Source: Chloroflexota bacterium
GTDB taxonomy: Bacteria > Chloroflexota > Anaerolineae > Anaerolineales > Villigracilaceae
NCBI GenBank assembly: GCA_016195815.1
Contig: JACPYX010000019.1
Location: forward strand, 124,001-188,000
DNA: 64,000 nucleotides
Direction: 5' to 3'
Part shown: positions 1 to 8,178 of the stretch, in pieces
Layout: every line of letters begins with the position of its first letter
Numbering within the stretch: the stretch's first letter is position 1
Notes under the pieces: model-generated
The model's database searches: none
Told to the model about the DNA's origin: nothing
What the model saw: only the letters and a program-made list of their open reading frames with translations
Program-made: the position numbers and the translations under genes

Positions 1-832
1 TTCCGCCACGGATGAAGAATATTTGCACGCAGGCTTCGCCGTCCGAGCGCGCCATCGCCAGCACGTCTGAATCTTTGTAGTCGGTGGCAAAGATAATTTT
101 CTGCCGCTCGATGATGGACTGGATCGCTTTGAGCTGGTCGCGCAGTGCCGCGGCTTTTTCGAAGCGCATTTCTTCGGATGCTTTTTCCATCTCGGTTTGC
201 AAACGCGTGATGATGTCTTCGCTGTGCCCGCTGAGAAAAGCCATCAGGTCGGAGATCATTTGGCGGTACGAGGCCTGGGTCGCCGCGCCGATACAGGGAG
301 CGGTACACAGCTTGATGTCGTAGTAGAGACACGCCCGCTTATCCTGGCCGGTGATGTTGCGGTCACAGGTCAAGTATGGAAAAATCCGGCGCAGTACATC
401 CAGCGTTTGATAAACGGCCCAGGCGGAAGTGTACGGCCCGAAATAACGCGAGCCGTCTTCGGCCATTTGTCGTGTGACAGTCACTTTGGGAAACGCTTCA
501 TTCCAATGGACTTTGATGTAGGGATAGCGTTTGTCGTCCTTGAGACGGATGTTGTATTTTGGGCGATGCTTCTTGATCAGATTCATCTCGAGGATCAGCG
601 CCTCAAGTTCCGACCCGACTACGATCCATTCAATGTTAGAGATCTCGCGCACGAGGCGGCGCGTCTTGGCGTCCTGGCTGGCATCCGCGTGGAAATATGA
701 CCGCACGCGATTCTTCAGGCTGACGGCTTTGCCAACATAAACAATATCGCCAACCGCGTTGCGATAAATATAACAGCCCGGTTTGGCGGGCAATGTGGCG
801 AGAATACTCTTGATGTTTTCCGCGATTTCCAT
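1..832 (-). CDS. uvrC: UvrABC excinuclease subunit C, N-terminal part (cut by window edge)
   Basis: UvrC makes the two incisions around a lesion in nucleotide excision repair after UvrA/UvrB damage recognition. The reading frame starts at an ATG at 832-830 and is open to the left edge, so 277 codons of a protein usually near 600 residues are visible. The N-terminus carries the GIY-YIG nuclease signature (GCYIYRNAVGDIVYVGKA, residues about 19-36), followed by the usual YFGPYTSA segment and the Cys-containing DKRACLYYDIKLCTAPC region. The UVR domain that binds UvrB is at about residues 210-245 (EKASEEMRFEKAAALRDQL). The C-terminal RNase H-like nuclease and HhH motifs are outside the window. Nothing in the visible part looks broken. 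Confidence 0.95.
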   Translation of the reverse strand, partial: MEIAENIKSILATLPAKPGCYIYRNAVGDIVYVGKAVSLKNRVRSYFHADASQDAKTRRLVREISNIEWIVVGSELEALILEMNLIKKHRPKYNIRLKDDKRYPYIKVHWNEAFPKVTVTRQMAEDGSRYFGPYTSAWAVYQTLDVLRRIFPYLTCDRNITGQDKRACLYYDIKLCTAPCIGAATQASYRQMISDLMAFLSGHSEDIITRLQTEMEKASEEMRFEKAAALRDQLKAIQSIIERQKIIFATDYKDSDVLAMARSDGEACVQIFFIRGG

Positions 833-881
833 TCCGGCAATTTTACCCGCGTCTGCACTGGCGGCTAGGTGTTTTGGACTA

Positions 882-910
882 TTGATGTCAAATAATCGGT
901 ATGCTATAAC
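882..910 (+). promoter_or_regulatory. Sigma-70-type promoter for the Yip1 gene
   Basis: TTGATG at 882-887 and TATAAC at 905-910 are separated by 17 bp. The start codon at 935 follows an AGGAGG ribosome binding site at about 923-928, so this gene has an ordinary short leader. It lies in the gap between uvrC (leftward) and the Yip1 gene (rightward). Confidence 0.55.
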
Positions 911-934
911 TAGGCCATCAATCAGGAGGCTCTT

Positions 935-1657
935 ATGAATCAAATGTCGGAAACACCCATGGCTCTTGCAAGTCCCAAATCGTTTTTTCAGGTTTGGGTG
1001 GATGCTTTGACCAAACCCAGCGAGTTTACTTTTTCTGCCATCGCGAATTCGCCAAGTGCAAAAGCATCCACAGCATATCTATGGATTTTTATAGGTTATT
1101 TGACCCAGTTTTTTTTCTCGTTCCTCGTACAAGGCTTTGCCCTCCGCCGTATGATGGAGTCATACGGCGGAGGCGGACGATTCGCCGGCGGGTTTGGCGG
1201 CGGATTGCTTCTCGCGATCTTTGGCGCGCCGATAATTGCCGTGATTGGCACGTTGTTCTTTGCCATCGGCACGGCAATCGTTCAGTGGATTGCGAAGATG
1301 TTCGGCGGCAAAGGCAGCAACGGGCAATTGGCTTATGCACTGGCGGCCATCCTGACACCGTTCTCGATTATTACAGGTTTATTGAGTCTGTTGTCTGCCA
1401 TTCCGTTGGTTGGGTTTTGTTTCAGTGTAATCCTCGCCATTGCCGGCCTTTACATCCTTGTGCTTCAGATTATGGCCGTCAAAGGTGTGAACCAGTTCGG
1501 TTGGGGCGCGGCGATTGGTTCGCTGTTCATCCCGGGGCTGGTAATCGGTTTCTTAATCGCCTGCGCGGTGATCGCAGGTTTAGCGGTACTTGGGCCGGTC
1601 ATTCGAGATTCGCTCCAGCAAATTCAGCAAGGATTGGGAACTACTCCCGGTTATTAA
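935..1657 (+). CDS. Yip1-domain integral membrane protein
   Basis: 240 residues. A short hydrophilic N-terminus containing FFQVWVDALTKPSEFTF, typical of bacterial Yip1-domain proteins, is followed by about five hydrophobic segments (roughly residues 48-70, 88-118, 130-160, 165-185, 193-225). The Gly-rich stretch RFAGGFGGGLLLAIFG lies in the second. The family occurs in many bacteria without an assigned reaction; a role in membrane organisation is only inferred from eukaryotic Yip1. The start is fixed by AGGAGG six bases upstream of ATG 935. It appears monocistronic: its own promoter lies upstream and a strong terminator follows at 1676-1706. An alternative frame over the same region is a shadow. 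Confidence 0.8.
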   Translation: MNQMSETPMALASPKSFFQVWVDALTKPSEFTFSAIANSPSAKASTAYLWIFIGYLTQFFFSFLVQGFALRRMMESYGGGGRFAGGFGGGLLLAIFGAPIIAVIGTLFFAIGTAIVQWIAKMFGGKGSNGQLAYALAAILTPFSIITGLLSLLSAIPLVGFCFSVILAIAGLYILVLQIMAVKGVNQFGWGAAIGSLFIPGLVIGFLIACAVIAGLAVLGPVIRDSLQQIQQGLGTTPGY

Positions 1658-1675
1658 ATTGAACGAAATCAAAAT

Positions 1676-1706
1676 AAAAACCTCCCGCAAGACGCGGGAG
1701 GTTTTT
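1676..1706 (+). terminator. Rho-independent terminator after the Yip1 gene
   Basis: CCTCCCGC (1681-1688) pairs with GCGGGAGG (1694-1701) around a 5-nt loop and is followed by TTTTT (1702-1706). AAAAA precedes the stem, so it may work in both directions. Confidence 0.9.
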
Positions 1707-1709
1707 GCT

Positions 1710-1715
1710 TATAAT
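1710..1715 (+). promoter_or_regulatory. -10 box seven bases before the pncC start codon
   Basis: TATAAT at 1710-1715, then 7 nt, then ATG 1723. Transcription would begin at or next to the start codon, so the mRNA is predicted leaderless. The box sits directly behind the upstream terminator; no clear -35 is visible. Confidence 0.55.
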
Positions 1716-1722
1716 GTTGTAC

Positions 1723-2205
1723 ATGACAAAACTGGAAAACATAATCGGCGACCTGTTGCGCGCCCGTGGCTGGACCCTGGCGACGGCTGAATCCTGCACG
1801 GGCGGCTTGATCGCCAGCCGCATCACGGATGTGGCTGGATCGTCTGAATATTTTTTGGGTGGCGTGACGGCTTACGCGTACGAAGCCAAAGTCGCCTTAC
1901 TTGGAGTTTCATGGGATACGCTGAAGACATACGGCGCAGTCTCGCATGAAACGGTGCTCGAGATGGCGCGGGGCGCGCGCAAGATACTGAGCGCGGACGT
2001 GGCGATCTCGGTCAGCGGCATTGCCGGACCTGGCGGCGGCTTGCCCAACAAACCGGTCGGCACTACCTGGATTGGATTATCCACCTCTGCCGGCGAGTGG
2101 GCGCGCCTTTTCCATTTCGATGGCGACCGCATTCAAAATAAATCTTCGGCGGCGGACGCAGCCCTGCAATTTTTAATTGATTATCTTACTGGAAATGTCA
2201 AATGA
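1723..2205 (+). CDS. pncC: Nicotinamide-nucleotide amidohydrolase, CinA C-terminal domain family
   Basis: 160 residues, the size of stand-alone CinA_C/PncC proteins, which deamidate nicotinamide mononucleotide to nicotinate mononucleotide in the pyridine nucleotide cycle. Family signatures are clear: TLATAESCTGGLIASRITD near residues 17-35, GGVTAYAYEAKVALLGV, and SVSGIAGPGGGLPNKPVGT. The N-terminal MoaB-like domain of full CinA is absent. In-frame TTG 1705 and ATG 1714 lie upstream, but 1705 is in the terminator T-tract and both precede or overlap the -10 box, so ATG 1723 is preferred. The stop overlaps the next start as ATGA (2202-2205), indicating translational coupling to the nucleosidase gene. 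Confidence 0.88.
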   Translation: MTKLENIIGDLLRARGWTLATAESCTGGLIASRITDVAGSSEYFLGGVTAYAYEAKVALLGVSWDTLKTYGAVSHETVLEMARGARKILSADVAISVSGIAGPGGGLPNKPVGTTWIGLSTSAGEWARLFHFDGDRIQNKSSAADAALQFLIDYLTGNVK

Positions 2206-2906
2206 AAATTGCAGTCATCATCTCTGCCAACGCGGAGTGGCGCGCGGTTAAAGAGCTTTATCCGAACCTTGTTGCTCAACATTCTCCCTTCGGCGAATTC
2301 GCCGAGCTCCAACTTTCGACCTTCAACCTTCAACTTTTCCACGGCGGCTGGGGGAAAATTTCTGCGGCGGCAAGCGCGCAATATGTAATTGATCATTTCC
2401 AGCCGGATTTGATTATCAACCTCGGAACCTGCGGCGGGTTTGAAGGCCGGATCGAGCGCGGCGCGATCATTCTTGCGGACAAAACAATCGTCTATGATAT
2501 TGTCGAGCAGATGACCGACTCGGATGAGGCGATTGAGCATTATTCTACAGAATTGGATTTATCCTGGCTGCCGCGCCTTCTGCCGTTTCCGGTTTTGCGG
2601 GGTCTGTTGATTTCTGCCGACCGCGATATAGTTCTCGAAGATATCCCGCTGTTGATCAGGAAGTTTAATGCGGCGGCGGCCGATTGGGAGTCGGGCGCGA
2701 TCGCGTGGGTGGCGAAGCGGAACGCTGTCAGATGCCTGATCCTGCGCGGGGTCACCGACCTCGTTAGCGGGTCCGCTGGTGAGGCGTATGGAAATTATGA
2801 GCTGTTTGTCCTGCGTACTAAAGAAATCATGAAAAAGCTATTGGAACAATTGCCAAGATGGCTTGATGCGATTGATAAGGTCGGCCAGGGCTACCGAGGT
2901 TATTGA
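2202..2906 (+). CDS. Purine nucleoside phosphorylase/MTA-SAH nucleosidase superfamily protein
   Basis: 234 residues with the PNP_UDP_1 fold pattern. Compared with E. coli MTA/SAH nucleosidase, the key acidic residues seem kept: Glu12 (ISANAEWRA), the Glu in ADWESGAIA, and the Asp in RGVTDLVSG. It probably cleaves the glycosidic bond of a purine nucleoside, but the substrate cannot be read from sequence. It is coupled to pncC by a 4-nt overlap, which suggests nucleotide salvage. The segment around residues 37-46 (LQLSTFNLQLF) is encoded by a TTCGACCTTCAACCTTCAAC word repeat where the family has a core strand. A second, more canonical MtnN is encoded convergently next door. Confidence 0.75.
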   Translation: MKIAVIISANAEWRAVKELYPNLVAQHSPFGEFAELQLSTFNLQLFHGGWGKISAAASAQYVIDHFQPDLIINLGTCGGFEGRIERGAIILADKTIVYDIVEQMTDSDEAIEHYSTELDLSWLPRLLPFPVLRGLLISADRDIVLEDIPLLIRKFNAAAADWESGAIAWVAKRNAVRCLILRGVTDLVSGSAGEAYGNYELFVLRTKEIMKKLLEQLPRWLDAIDKVGQGYRGY

Positions 2907-2949
2907 GTCGTCTTGCTGTTCATTATTTTTGAATCAAAAGTGGTGCACT

Positions 2950-3720
2950 TCATGCGCCGTTTTTACTTGCCATGCGCTTGATAATGAGTTCAAAAACTTT
3001 TCCATAATTGGCGGTCGCGGCTACCAAAAAATCGGTGAATGAAATAGTGGCGGAGTGGTCTGCCTTGTCTGATATGGCCCGGATGCAAAGAAAAGGGACA
3101 TTGTTGATGGCGCACGTATGCGCCATCGCCGCGGCTTCCATGTCTGCGCAGAGACCCGCAAGAGTGTTCCAAAGGTCTAATGCTTTTTCCTGCCGGCTGA
3201 TAAACTGGTCTCCGCTTAAAATTCTGCCCATGTAAATTTTGGGGGCACGGCCGTTTAATTCGGTCAACTCGATTTGGCGGGCTGAGTCGAGTGCCAGTTG
3301 AGATAATTTCGGATCTGAGTTGAAAATCTGTTGCGAACGGAAAGTTAACTGCCCGGTATTTTTTGCGGTGAGCACGTCGAAGATTAACTCGCCGGGCTTC
3401 AGGCCCCAACCCGTCAGGTCGAAATCATGTTGAATGGCTTCCGATGCAATCACCAGATCGCCGACTTCGAGTTCCGGGGCGAGTGCGCCGGAACTGCCCA
3501 TGTTAAAAATGACGTCTACAGAAAAATGGTCAATCATTTGCTGGGCGGCGATGCTCGCGTTGACCTTGCCCGGGTCGCAGCGCGTCAAATAAATTTCATG
3601 CCCCGAGGAGTCGCCGCGCCAAAATGTGCGCCCGCCTTTGTGGGTCTGCTTCAGGCGCTGTATGTGTTGACGAATAGGAAACAGTTCTTCTTCCATTGCG
3701 CCGATGATTCCAATTTTCAT
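2950..3720 (-). CDS. mtnN: 5'-methylthioadenosine/S-adenosylhomocysteine nucleosidase
   Basis: 256 residues. The N-terminus MKIGIIGAMEEE is the family hallmark and includes the catalytic Glu12. ADMEAAAMAHTC carries the substrate-binding Glu and CIRAISDKADHS the catalytic Asp. The enzyme hydrolyses MTA and SAH to adenine plus methylthioribose or S-ribosylhomocysteine, relieving product inhibition of methyltransferases and polyamine synthesis. It runs toward the related gene ending at 2906, with a 43-bp gap. On its own strand a TATAAT box lies about 30 nt upstream of the start, with a short purine-rich AAAAAGG before the ATG. Confidence 0.93.
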   Translation of the reverse strand: MKIGIIGAMEEELFPIRQHIQRLKQTHKGGRTFWRGDSSGHEIYLTRCDPGKVNASIAAQQMIDHFSVDVIFNMGSSGALAPELEVGDLVIASEAIQHDFDLTGWGLKPGELIFDVLTAKNTGQLTFRSQQIFNSDPKLSQLALDSARQIELTELNGRAPKIYMGRILSGDQFISRQEKALDLWNTLAGLCADMEAAAMAHTCAINNVPFLCIRAISDKADHSATISFTDFLVAATANYGKVFELIIKRMASKNGA

Positions 3721-3901
3721 GTGGCTGACCTTTTTGGTTTACGATTAGAATTATATCAGGCGTCCATTCTGCCTGCGCCAGCATATCTGCCTGGACAGGT
3801 ACTTTGCGCTCACCCGCTTCACACGCTTTTGCTTGTTCTTGTGTTTGACGTTGGCGGCCTGTCATGTTAATATAACAATAACCTGTGTGTGTAGGAGTTC
3901 C

Positions 3902-4417
3902 ATGTATACACTTGCCCCAGACGAGAAGAAATCGTTAGTCATGATTTATACTCTTAACTCGCTTGTGCGCGGCGAGATCGTGACCAAGTCAAACGTGCGC
4001 GTTAGTATCTGGCTGAGGACACAAGGAGTGCCGCAGTATATGCACTTGCTAAATGCGGACATCCTGCTTTTGGGCGGCTCGCCAATCAAGTCGTTGAGTT
4101 ATTCAGAGTTTTATTTCTCCACGCCTCAGGCTATTGCATTTCACCTGGCTCCGTCCGAATCTGATCCATTGGATTATGAGGAGAGTGAAGCAAATCGCAC
4201 GATGATGCCGATTGACCTGATTGTCGGTATGTTTGTTGTACATGGAAAAATCCGCGTCTCCACGCATACGGATATTGACGCCAGCCTTGAAATGGCGCGG
4301 CTGGCCTGGATGTCTGTTTATGATGCGAGCATTTCGAATCCATATTTGCCGCAAATGCCAGTGATACAGGTTCCGATGCTCCTGGTCAGCCCGCCTCATG
4401 TCAGTTTTGCGAAATAA
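3902..4417 (+). CDS. Hypothetical protein, 171 residues
   Basis: Not recognised as any named family. The protein begins MYTLAPDEKKSLVMIYT; an in-frame upstream ATG at 3833 exists but ATG 3902 has a TAGGAG ribosome binding site six bases before it and the upstream part looks non-coding. It is soluble, with no signal peptide or membrane segment, and is predicted mostly strand-rich (VKSNVRVSIWLRTQG, IKSLSYSEFYFSTPQAI). Pattern of alternating strands and a 'GEIVTKSNVRVSIWL' opening is reminiscent of small PilZ-like or DUF6812-type beta domains, but I cannot confirm this. It precedes the epimerase gene by 60 bp on the same strand. Confidence 0.65.
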   Translation: MYTLAPDEKKSLVMIYTLNSLVRGEIVTKSNVRVSIWLRTQGVPQYMHLLNADILLLGGSPIKSLSYSEFYFSTPQAIAFHLAPSESDPLDYEESEANRTMMPIDLIVGMFVVHGKIRVSTHTDIDASLEMARLAWMSVYDASISNPYLPQMPVIQVPMLLVSPPHVSFAK

Positions 4418-4477
4418 ACCATAGGTTGTCGGCCTGTTTTGTTGCGCTCGCCAAAATATTTTCGGAGGGATGTGTCT

Positions 4478-4882
4478 ATGTCCAAGATCAAACAGATAAG
4501 CCACGTGGCTGTCGTAGTAAACGATATGGATAAATCACTCTTGTTTTGGCGCGACGCCCTTGGTCTGGAAATGACCGAACTGCGCGATGTTCCTGCCGAA
4601 AAATCAACGATCGCATTCCTGCCTGCCGGCCAGGCAGAGGTGGAGTTGGTCAGGCCTACCAGCGATGATTCGGGCATTGCCAAGTATCTTGCCAAGCGCG
4701 GACCGGGAATGCACCACATCTGTCTCGAAGTTGACGATATAGAAGATATGCTGGTGCGACTTAAGGGTAAAGGTGTGCGCCTAATTAACGAGGAGACACG
4801 TATCGCCGCAAATGGAAAGAAGTATGCCTTCGTTCATCCGGAGTCAACCGGCGGGGTGTTGGTGGAACTTTATCAAGCATAA
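4478..4882 (+). CDS. mce: Methylmalonyl-CoA epimerase (glyoxalase/VOC fold)
   Basis: 134 residues, the normal length. The enzyme interconverts (2S)- and (2R)-methylmalonyl-CoA between propionyl-CoA carboxylase and the B12-dependent mutase. Metal-ligand positions of the VOC fold are visible: His in ISHVAVVVNDMDKS, Gln/Glu region AEVELVRP, His in GPGMHHICLEVDDI, and Glu in GVLVELYQ. Start ATG 4478 is chosen because CGGAGGGA lies 8 bases upstream; the in-frame ATG at 4439 lacks such a site. The mutase genes are not in the window. A bidirectional terminator follows at 4901-4941. Confidence 0.9.
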   Translation: MSKIKQISHVAVVVNDMDKSLLFWRDALGLEMTELRDVPAEKSTIAFLPAGQAEVELVRPTSDDSGIAKYLAKRGPGMHHICLEVDDIEDMLVRLKGKGVRLINEETRIAANGKKYAFVHPESTGGVLVELYQA

Positions 4883-4900
4883 AAGAATCGCTTCATTCGA

Positions 4901-4941
4901 TCAATAAAAAAGACTTTCAATTTGAAAGTCTTTTTTATTGA
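4901..4941. terminator. Bidirectional terminator, near-perfect 20-bp palindrome
   Basis: A 20-base arm (4901-4920) is the exact reverse complement of 4922-4941 around one base. The functional core is GACTTTC/GAAAGTC flanked by A6 and T6, giving a U-tract on either strand. It separates the convergent epimerase and LysM genes. Confidence 0.9.
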
Positions 4942-4954
4942 TTCTCTGAGGATG

Positions 4955-5719
4955 TTACTTTGTTGGCGTGGCAAGCGGCGTGCTGCTTGGTTTTGGTGTC
5001 GTACTCGCCAAAGGCGTCGTCGGTGTGCGCGGCGTGCTGGTTGGCGGACGCGTAGCGGTGGGCGTAACCAGATTAACCGGGATTTGCAGTACCTGGCCGA
5101 CCTGGATGGCGTTGGCGTCAAGCAGTGTGTTTTCTTTTACGATGGCATCCACGGTGCTGTTGAACAGGCTGGCGATTTTTGCCAGCGAATCACCCGGTTG
5201 GACAATATAAGGAACTTTGGTGCCGCGCGCCAAGTTGGCGGGGACCGGCGTAGAAGTAAATAACTCCATACCCGGGTTCGGAACATCAATTTCCTGACCC
5301 ACGAAAATCACCTGGGTCAACGGGTCAATGAGAGGATTAAGTTGTAAAAGCAGAAGTATGCCATTGTCGCCCAGGTTGTATGTTGTTGCGATCGTGGCCA
5401 ACGAATCACCTTCCTTGACCGTATACTTGAAAGGGGCAGACGGGGTGGGAGAGGAAGTTTCCGTCGGTGTCGGAGTGACGGTTGAAGTTTCTGTCGGCGA
5501 TGGGGTGATCGTCGGCGTGAAGGTTAGTGTGGGTGTTGGGGTGTCAGTCGCAAAGATCGCGTTGAGCGGCTTGCTCGGCCCGGTCAGCCAGAAGATCAGC
5601 AAAACAATCCCAGCCAGGCCCAGCAGCCCGGCCGCGCCGTAAACGAAAATGGTGTTGCTTTGCTGCCGACGCTTACGATACGACGAAATGACATTGCCGG
5701 TAGATTTGTTGTTATCCAT
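4955..5719 (-). CDS. Membrane-anchored protein with two LysM domains
   Basis: 254 residues. A basic N-terminus (SSYRKRRQQ) is followed by one membrane segment (about residues 25-47), a Thr/Pro-rich spacer of repeated TPTPT units (about 58-95), a first LysM (about 97-150, KYTVKEGDSLATIATTYNL), a second LysM (about 168-214, YIVQPGDSLAKIASLFNST), and a second Thr/Pro tail. LysM binds the GlcNAc-containing sugar chain of peptidoglycan, so the protein probably sits on the outer face of the membrane attached to the wall. No catalytic domain is present. The start has AAAGGA upstream. It is the last gene of a minus-strand envelope group (LCP protein, LysM protein, kinase-like protein). Confidence 0.85.
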   Translation of the reverse strand: MDNNKSTGNVISSYRKRRQQSNTIFVYGAAGLLGLAGIVLLIFWLTGPSKPLNAIFATDTPTPTLTFTPTITPSPTETSTVTPTPTETSSPTPSAPFKYTVKEGDSLATIATTYNLGDNGILLLLQLNPLIDPLTQVIFVGQEIDVPNPGMELFTSTPVPANLARGTKVPYIVQPGDSLAKIASLFNSTVDAIVKENTLLDANAIQVGQVLQIPVNLVTPTATRPPTSTPRTPTTPLASTTPKPSSTPLATPTK

Positions 5720-5837
5720 GATTTATCCTTTGCCTTCCTTTGCAGGTGTATCCCGCCTGGTGCGGTTAATACAAAATTAATTCTACCTGAATTTAAATAT
5801 TTAGGGAGCGGAATGTTCTGAGCATGCAAATCGCGAA

Positions 5838-7334
5838 TTAATGCGATAGTGTCTCCGGTTGGAAACAGGGCTGGTAATCGTAGCCCAAAACGAGTCTGTA
5901 TTGAACCGGGCTGTTTGGATCTGGTAAAGAAATAACGCTGGCCGAGTAGAGTCCGAGCCCGTTCAAGATGGCAGATCGTGTATTTGTATCTTGTGCGGCG
6001 CTCAAATCGATCAGAACTGAGTTGCCATAGTCTCTTCTATCTGCGGCGCTGACACTTGTCGTAAAACCGGCATAGTTTAGACGCGTGGCGGCCAGGGTGT
6101 CCCAGCCATCGAAAGGTGTGCCGTTCTGCATGTCGACTTTGACCGCCTGCCGCTCGATGGCTGTCGTTGAGAGAGTAGTTGCTTCCGTTAATATCTGCGT
6201 TAGCGAGTCCTGTGGCAGAAGCACTGATGCGCCGCCGGGCGTTGTCCACGAAGCGACATACGGCGGGCGAATATAGTAACTGCGGATGTTAGCGTTGGTC
6301 AGTTTCGGGGCGTACACGGCCAGTTTGAGAATGTCGGCCAGCCCGAGGTCGGTGATGATCGCGCTGGAGAAATCGTTATAGAGTTGCGGAATGCGTCCCA
6401 GCGTATCTGTCTTTAGGGTCTGGACAAAAATAGAGCGCAGGACCTCTTGTTGTCTGCGGCCGCGATCGAAGTCGCTGGACTTGAGACGGGAACGCGCGTA
6501 CCAAAGCGCGAGGTCGCCATCCATGTGGATGATGCCTGATTGGACGGTATAAAGCGACCAGTTATTTTCGTTGTATGGGTCATAGCTTGGGTCAATTAAA
6601 CGCCAGTCTGTATACGGGCAGGATACAGGCACATCCACGCCGCCGAGCGTATCTACAATACGGCGGAAGCCGTCAAAATTCACCATGGCTGTGTGGTCAA
6701 TGCGGATGCCTAAATTATAAGAAATCGTGTCTGTGAGCAGGCCCGGGCCGCCGCCACTGTATCCCTCGGATTCGCCATATTCATATGCCGTGTTGATGCG
6801 CTGCATTCCTATGGTTGGGATATAAACCCATAGATCGCGCGGAATAGATACCAACGAAACCTGGCCTTCCTTCGGCCATAATATAACCAGAAGCATGGTG
6901 TCAGTACGGAACGAGGCGCCTGAGCGCTTATCAGAACCGATCAGGAGAAAGTTGACGGTATCTTTATCTGTGAGAGGAGGCAAAGGAGTTGGCCCATCGC
7001 CAGGTGTATCGGGTATGGGGGGCGCAGCCATGGTGGGGAAGAGGGAACTTAAATCAACAGTAGGGCTGGGTTGTTCGGGCGGTATGGGTGTTGGAGATGC
7101 GGTTGGTGTTGGAAAGAAAGGCTCAAGCGTGGGAACTTCGATAAAGTATAGCGAAGTGGGCGTGGCTTGATCAATAAGCGGGGGCTGAAAAGGTGTGGGC
7201 GTGGGAGAAGCATTAGGCGCGGATGTCGCCAAAACAAATGGCAGCGCAGATGCAGAAGCCGGCGCTGTTCCGCAGGAAGCGAGTAATAACGTAACCAGAA
7301 AAATAAACCTGCGCCTGGATGATGATGATTTCAT
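5838..7334 (-). CDS. LytR-CpsA-Psr (LCP) family protein with C-terminal LytR_C domain
   Basis: 498 residues. The N-terminus has a lipoprotein-type signal (FLVTLLLASCGTAPAS), then a Pro/Thr-rich linker. The LCP domain spans about residues 125-330: KDTVNFLLIGSDKRSG, the Arg/Asp motifs SIPRDLWVYIPTIG and YARSRLKSSDFDRGRRQQ, and GGVDVPV. LCP enzymes transfer glycopolymers from undecaprenyl-phosphate carriers to the cell wall. A LytR_C domain follows (about 385-490, KVDMQNGTPFDGWDTLAATRL). Upstream at 7363-8178 is a LysM protein; the neighbours point to wall assembly or surface polymer anchoring. Confidence 0.92.
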   Translation of the reverse strand: MKSSSSRRRFIFLVTLLLASCGTAPASASALPFVLATSAPNASPTPTPFQPPLIDQATPTSLYFIEVPTLEPFFPTPTASPTPIPPEQPSPTVDLSSLFPTMAAPPIPDTPGDGPTPLPPLTDKDTVNFLLIGSDKRSGASFRTDTMLLVILWPKEGQVSLVSIPRDLWVYIPTIGMQRINTAYEYGESEGYSGGGPGLLTDTISYNLGIRIDHTAMVNFDGFRRIVDTLGGVDVPVSCPYTDWRLIDPSYDPYNENNWSLYTVQSGIIHMDGDLALWYARSRLKSSDFDRGRRQQEVLRSIFVQTLKTDTLGRIPQLYNDFSSAIITDLGLADILKLAVYAPKLTNANIRSYYIRPPYVASWTTPGGASVLLPQDSLTQILTEATTLSTTAIERQAVKVDMQNGTPFDGWDTLAATRLNYAGFTTSVSAADRRDYGNSVLIDLSAAQDTNTRSAILNGLGLYSASVISLPDPNSPVQYRLVLGYDYQPCFQPETLSH

Positions 7335-7362
7335 GTGACGATAATGGGCGTCAAAAAGTTGT

Positions 7363-8178
7363 TTACTGTGTTATCGTCGCTGTTGCGGTTGGGAAGGCGG
7401 TGACGGTTGCGCTTGGCGAAATGGATGTGGGTGTAGCCGGGACACTGGTTGCAGTTGGGACGGCTGTCATAGTGTATGGCAATGGCGTCAACGTTAGCGG
7501 TTCGGTCGGAACTTCGGTCTCGCCTCCTGTCGGGGTCAGTGTGCCAAATTCTGGAATGATCGTTACCCCTGGCGTGATCGTCGCGACGTTCGGAACCCAT
7601 AATCGCAAACCGACCGGGATATTATTTGGGTTGGTGATGCAATTGGCGCGTTGGATATTTGCTGTGGTCGTGCCATACTGTATGGCAATACGAAATAGAT
7701 GATCGCCGGGTTGAACAATGTAACTTCTTACCCAGCCCGGGATTGGCCCGCACAAAATGACCGCCGTAGGTTGCGACTGCGGCGGAGTATAGGGAACATA
7801 AATGCCATAACCAACGGCCAGGCTGGAGGTCAAAAGACAATTGCTCTGGACAATCTGTTCAGCGGTTGTGTTGTAACGCGCCGCCAGATTTTCCGGCGTG
7901 TCGCCGGGTTGGACAGAAACCAGAGTCCAGCCGGGCGGGGGCGGGCAGTTGGTAGGGGGCAGAGGCGTTTGGGTCGGTAAAGCAGTAAGTGTGGCGGCTT
8001 CAGTGGGACCGGGTTGAGTTGGAGTCAAAGTCTGGGGAGCGGCGGGCAGGCCTGAGGTCGGAGTGAGATTCGCAGGCGGCGCAGTCTCCGCCAGCGCCAG
8101 TGAAAGCCCACCGACCACAAGTATGAGGGAGACCAATCCATAAATTAATCCGCCCCCCAATTGCCGTGCCGCTTGCAT
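7363..8178 (-). CDS. Membrane-anchored LysM protein, two LysM domains
   Basis: 271 residues: an N-terminal membrane segment (about 13-33, GLVSLILVVGGLSLALA), a Thr/Pro-rich spacer, LysM 1 (about 83-127, WTLVSVQPGDTPENLAARYN), LysM 2 (about 145-190, SYIVQPGDHLFRIAIQYG) and a long Thr/Pro tail. It probably tethers to peptidoglycan. The ATG shares its position with the end of the kinase-like gene (overlap at 8178), so the two are translated together. The LysM partner at 4955-5719 has the same plan but diverged linkers, so these look like old paralogues. Confidence 0.85.
   Translation of the reverse strand: MQAARQLGGGLIYGLVSLILVVGGLSLALAETAPPANLTPTSGLPAAPQTLTPTQPGPTEAATLTALPTQTPLPPTNCPPPPGWTLVSVQPGDTPENLAARYNTTAEQIVQSNCLLTSSLAVGYGIYVPYTPPQSQPTAVILCGPIPGWVRSYIVQPGDHLFRIAIQYGTTTANIQRANCITNPNNIPVGLRLWVPNVATITPGVTIIPEFGTLTPTGGETEVPTEPLTLTPLPYTMTAVPTATSVPATPTSISPSATVTAFPTATATITQ

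Noticed and set aside
1705-1722. TTG/ATG starts upstream of pncC
   Set aside because: They lie in the terminator T-tract or -10 box.
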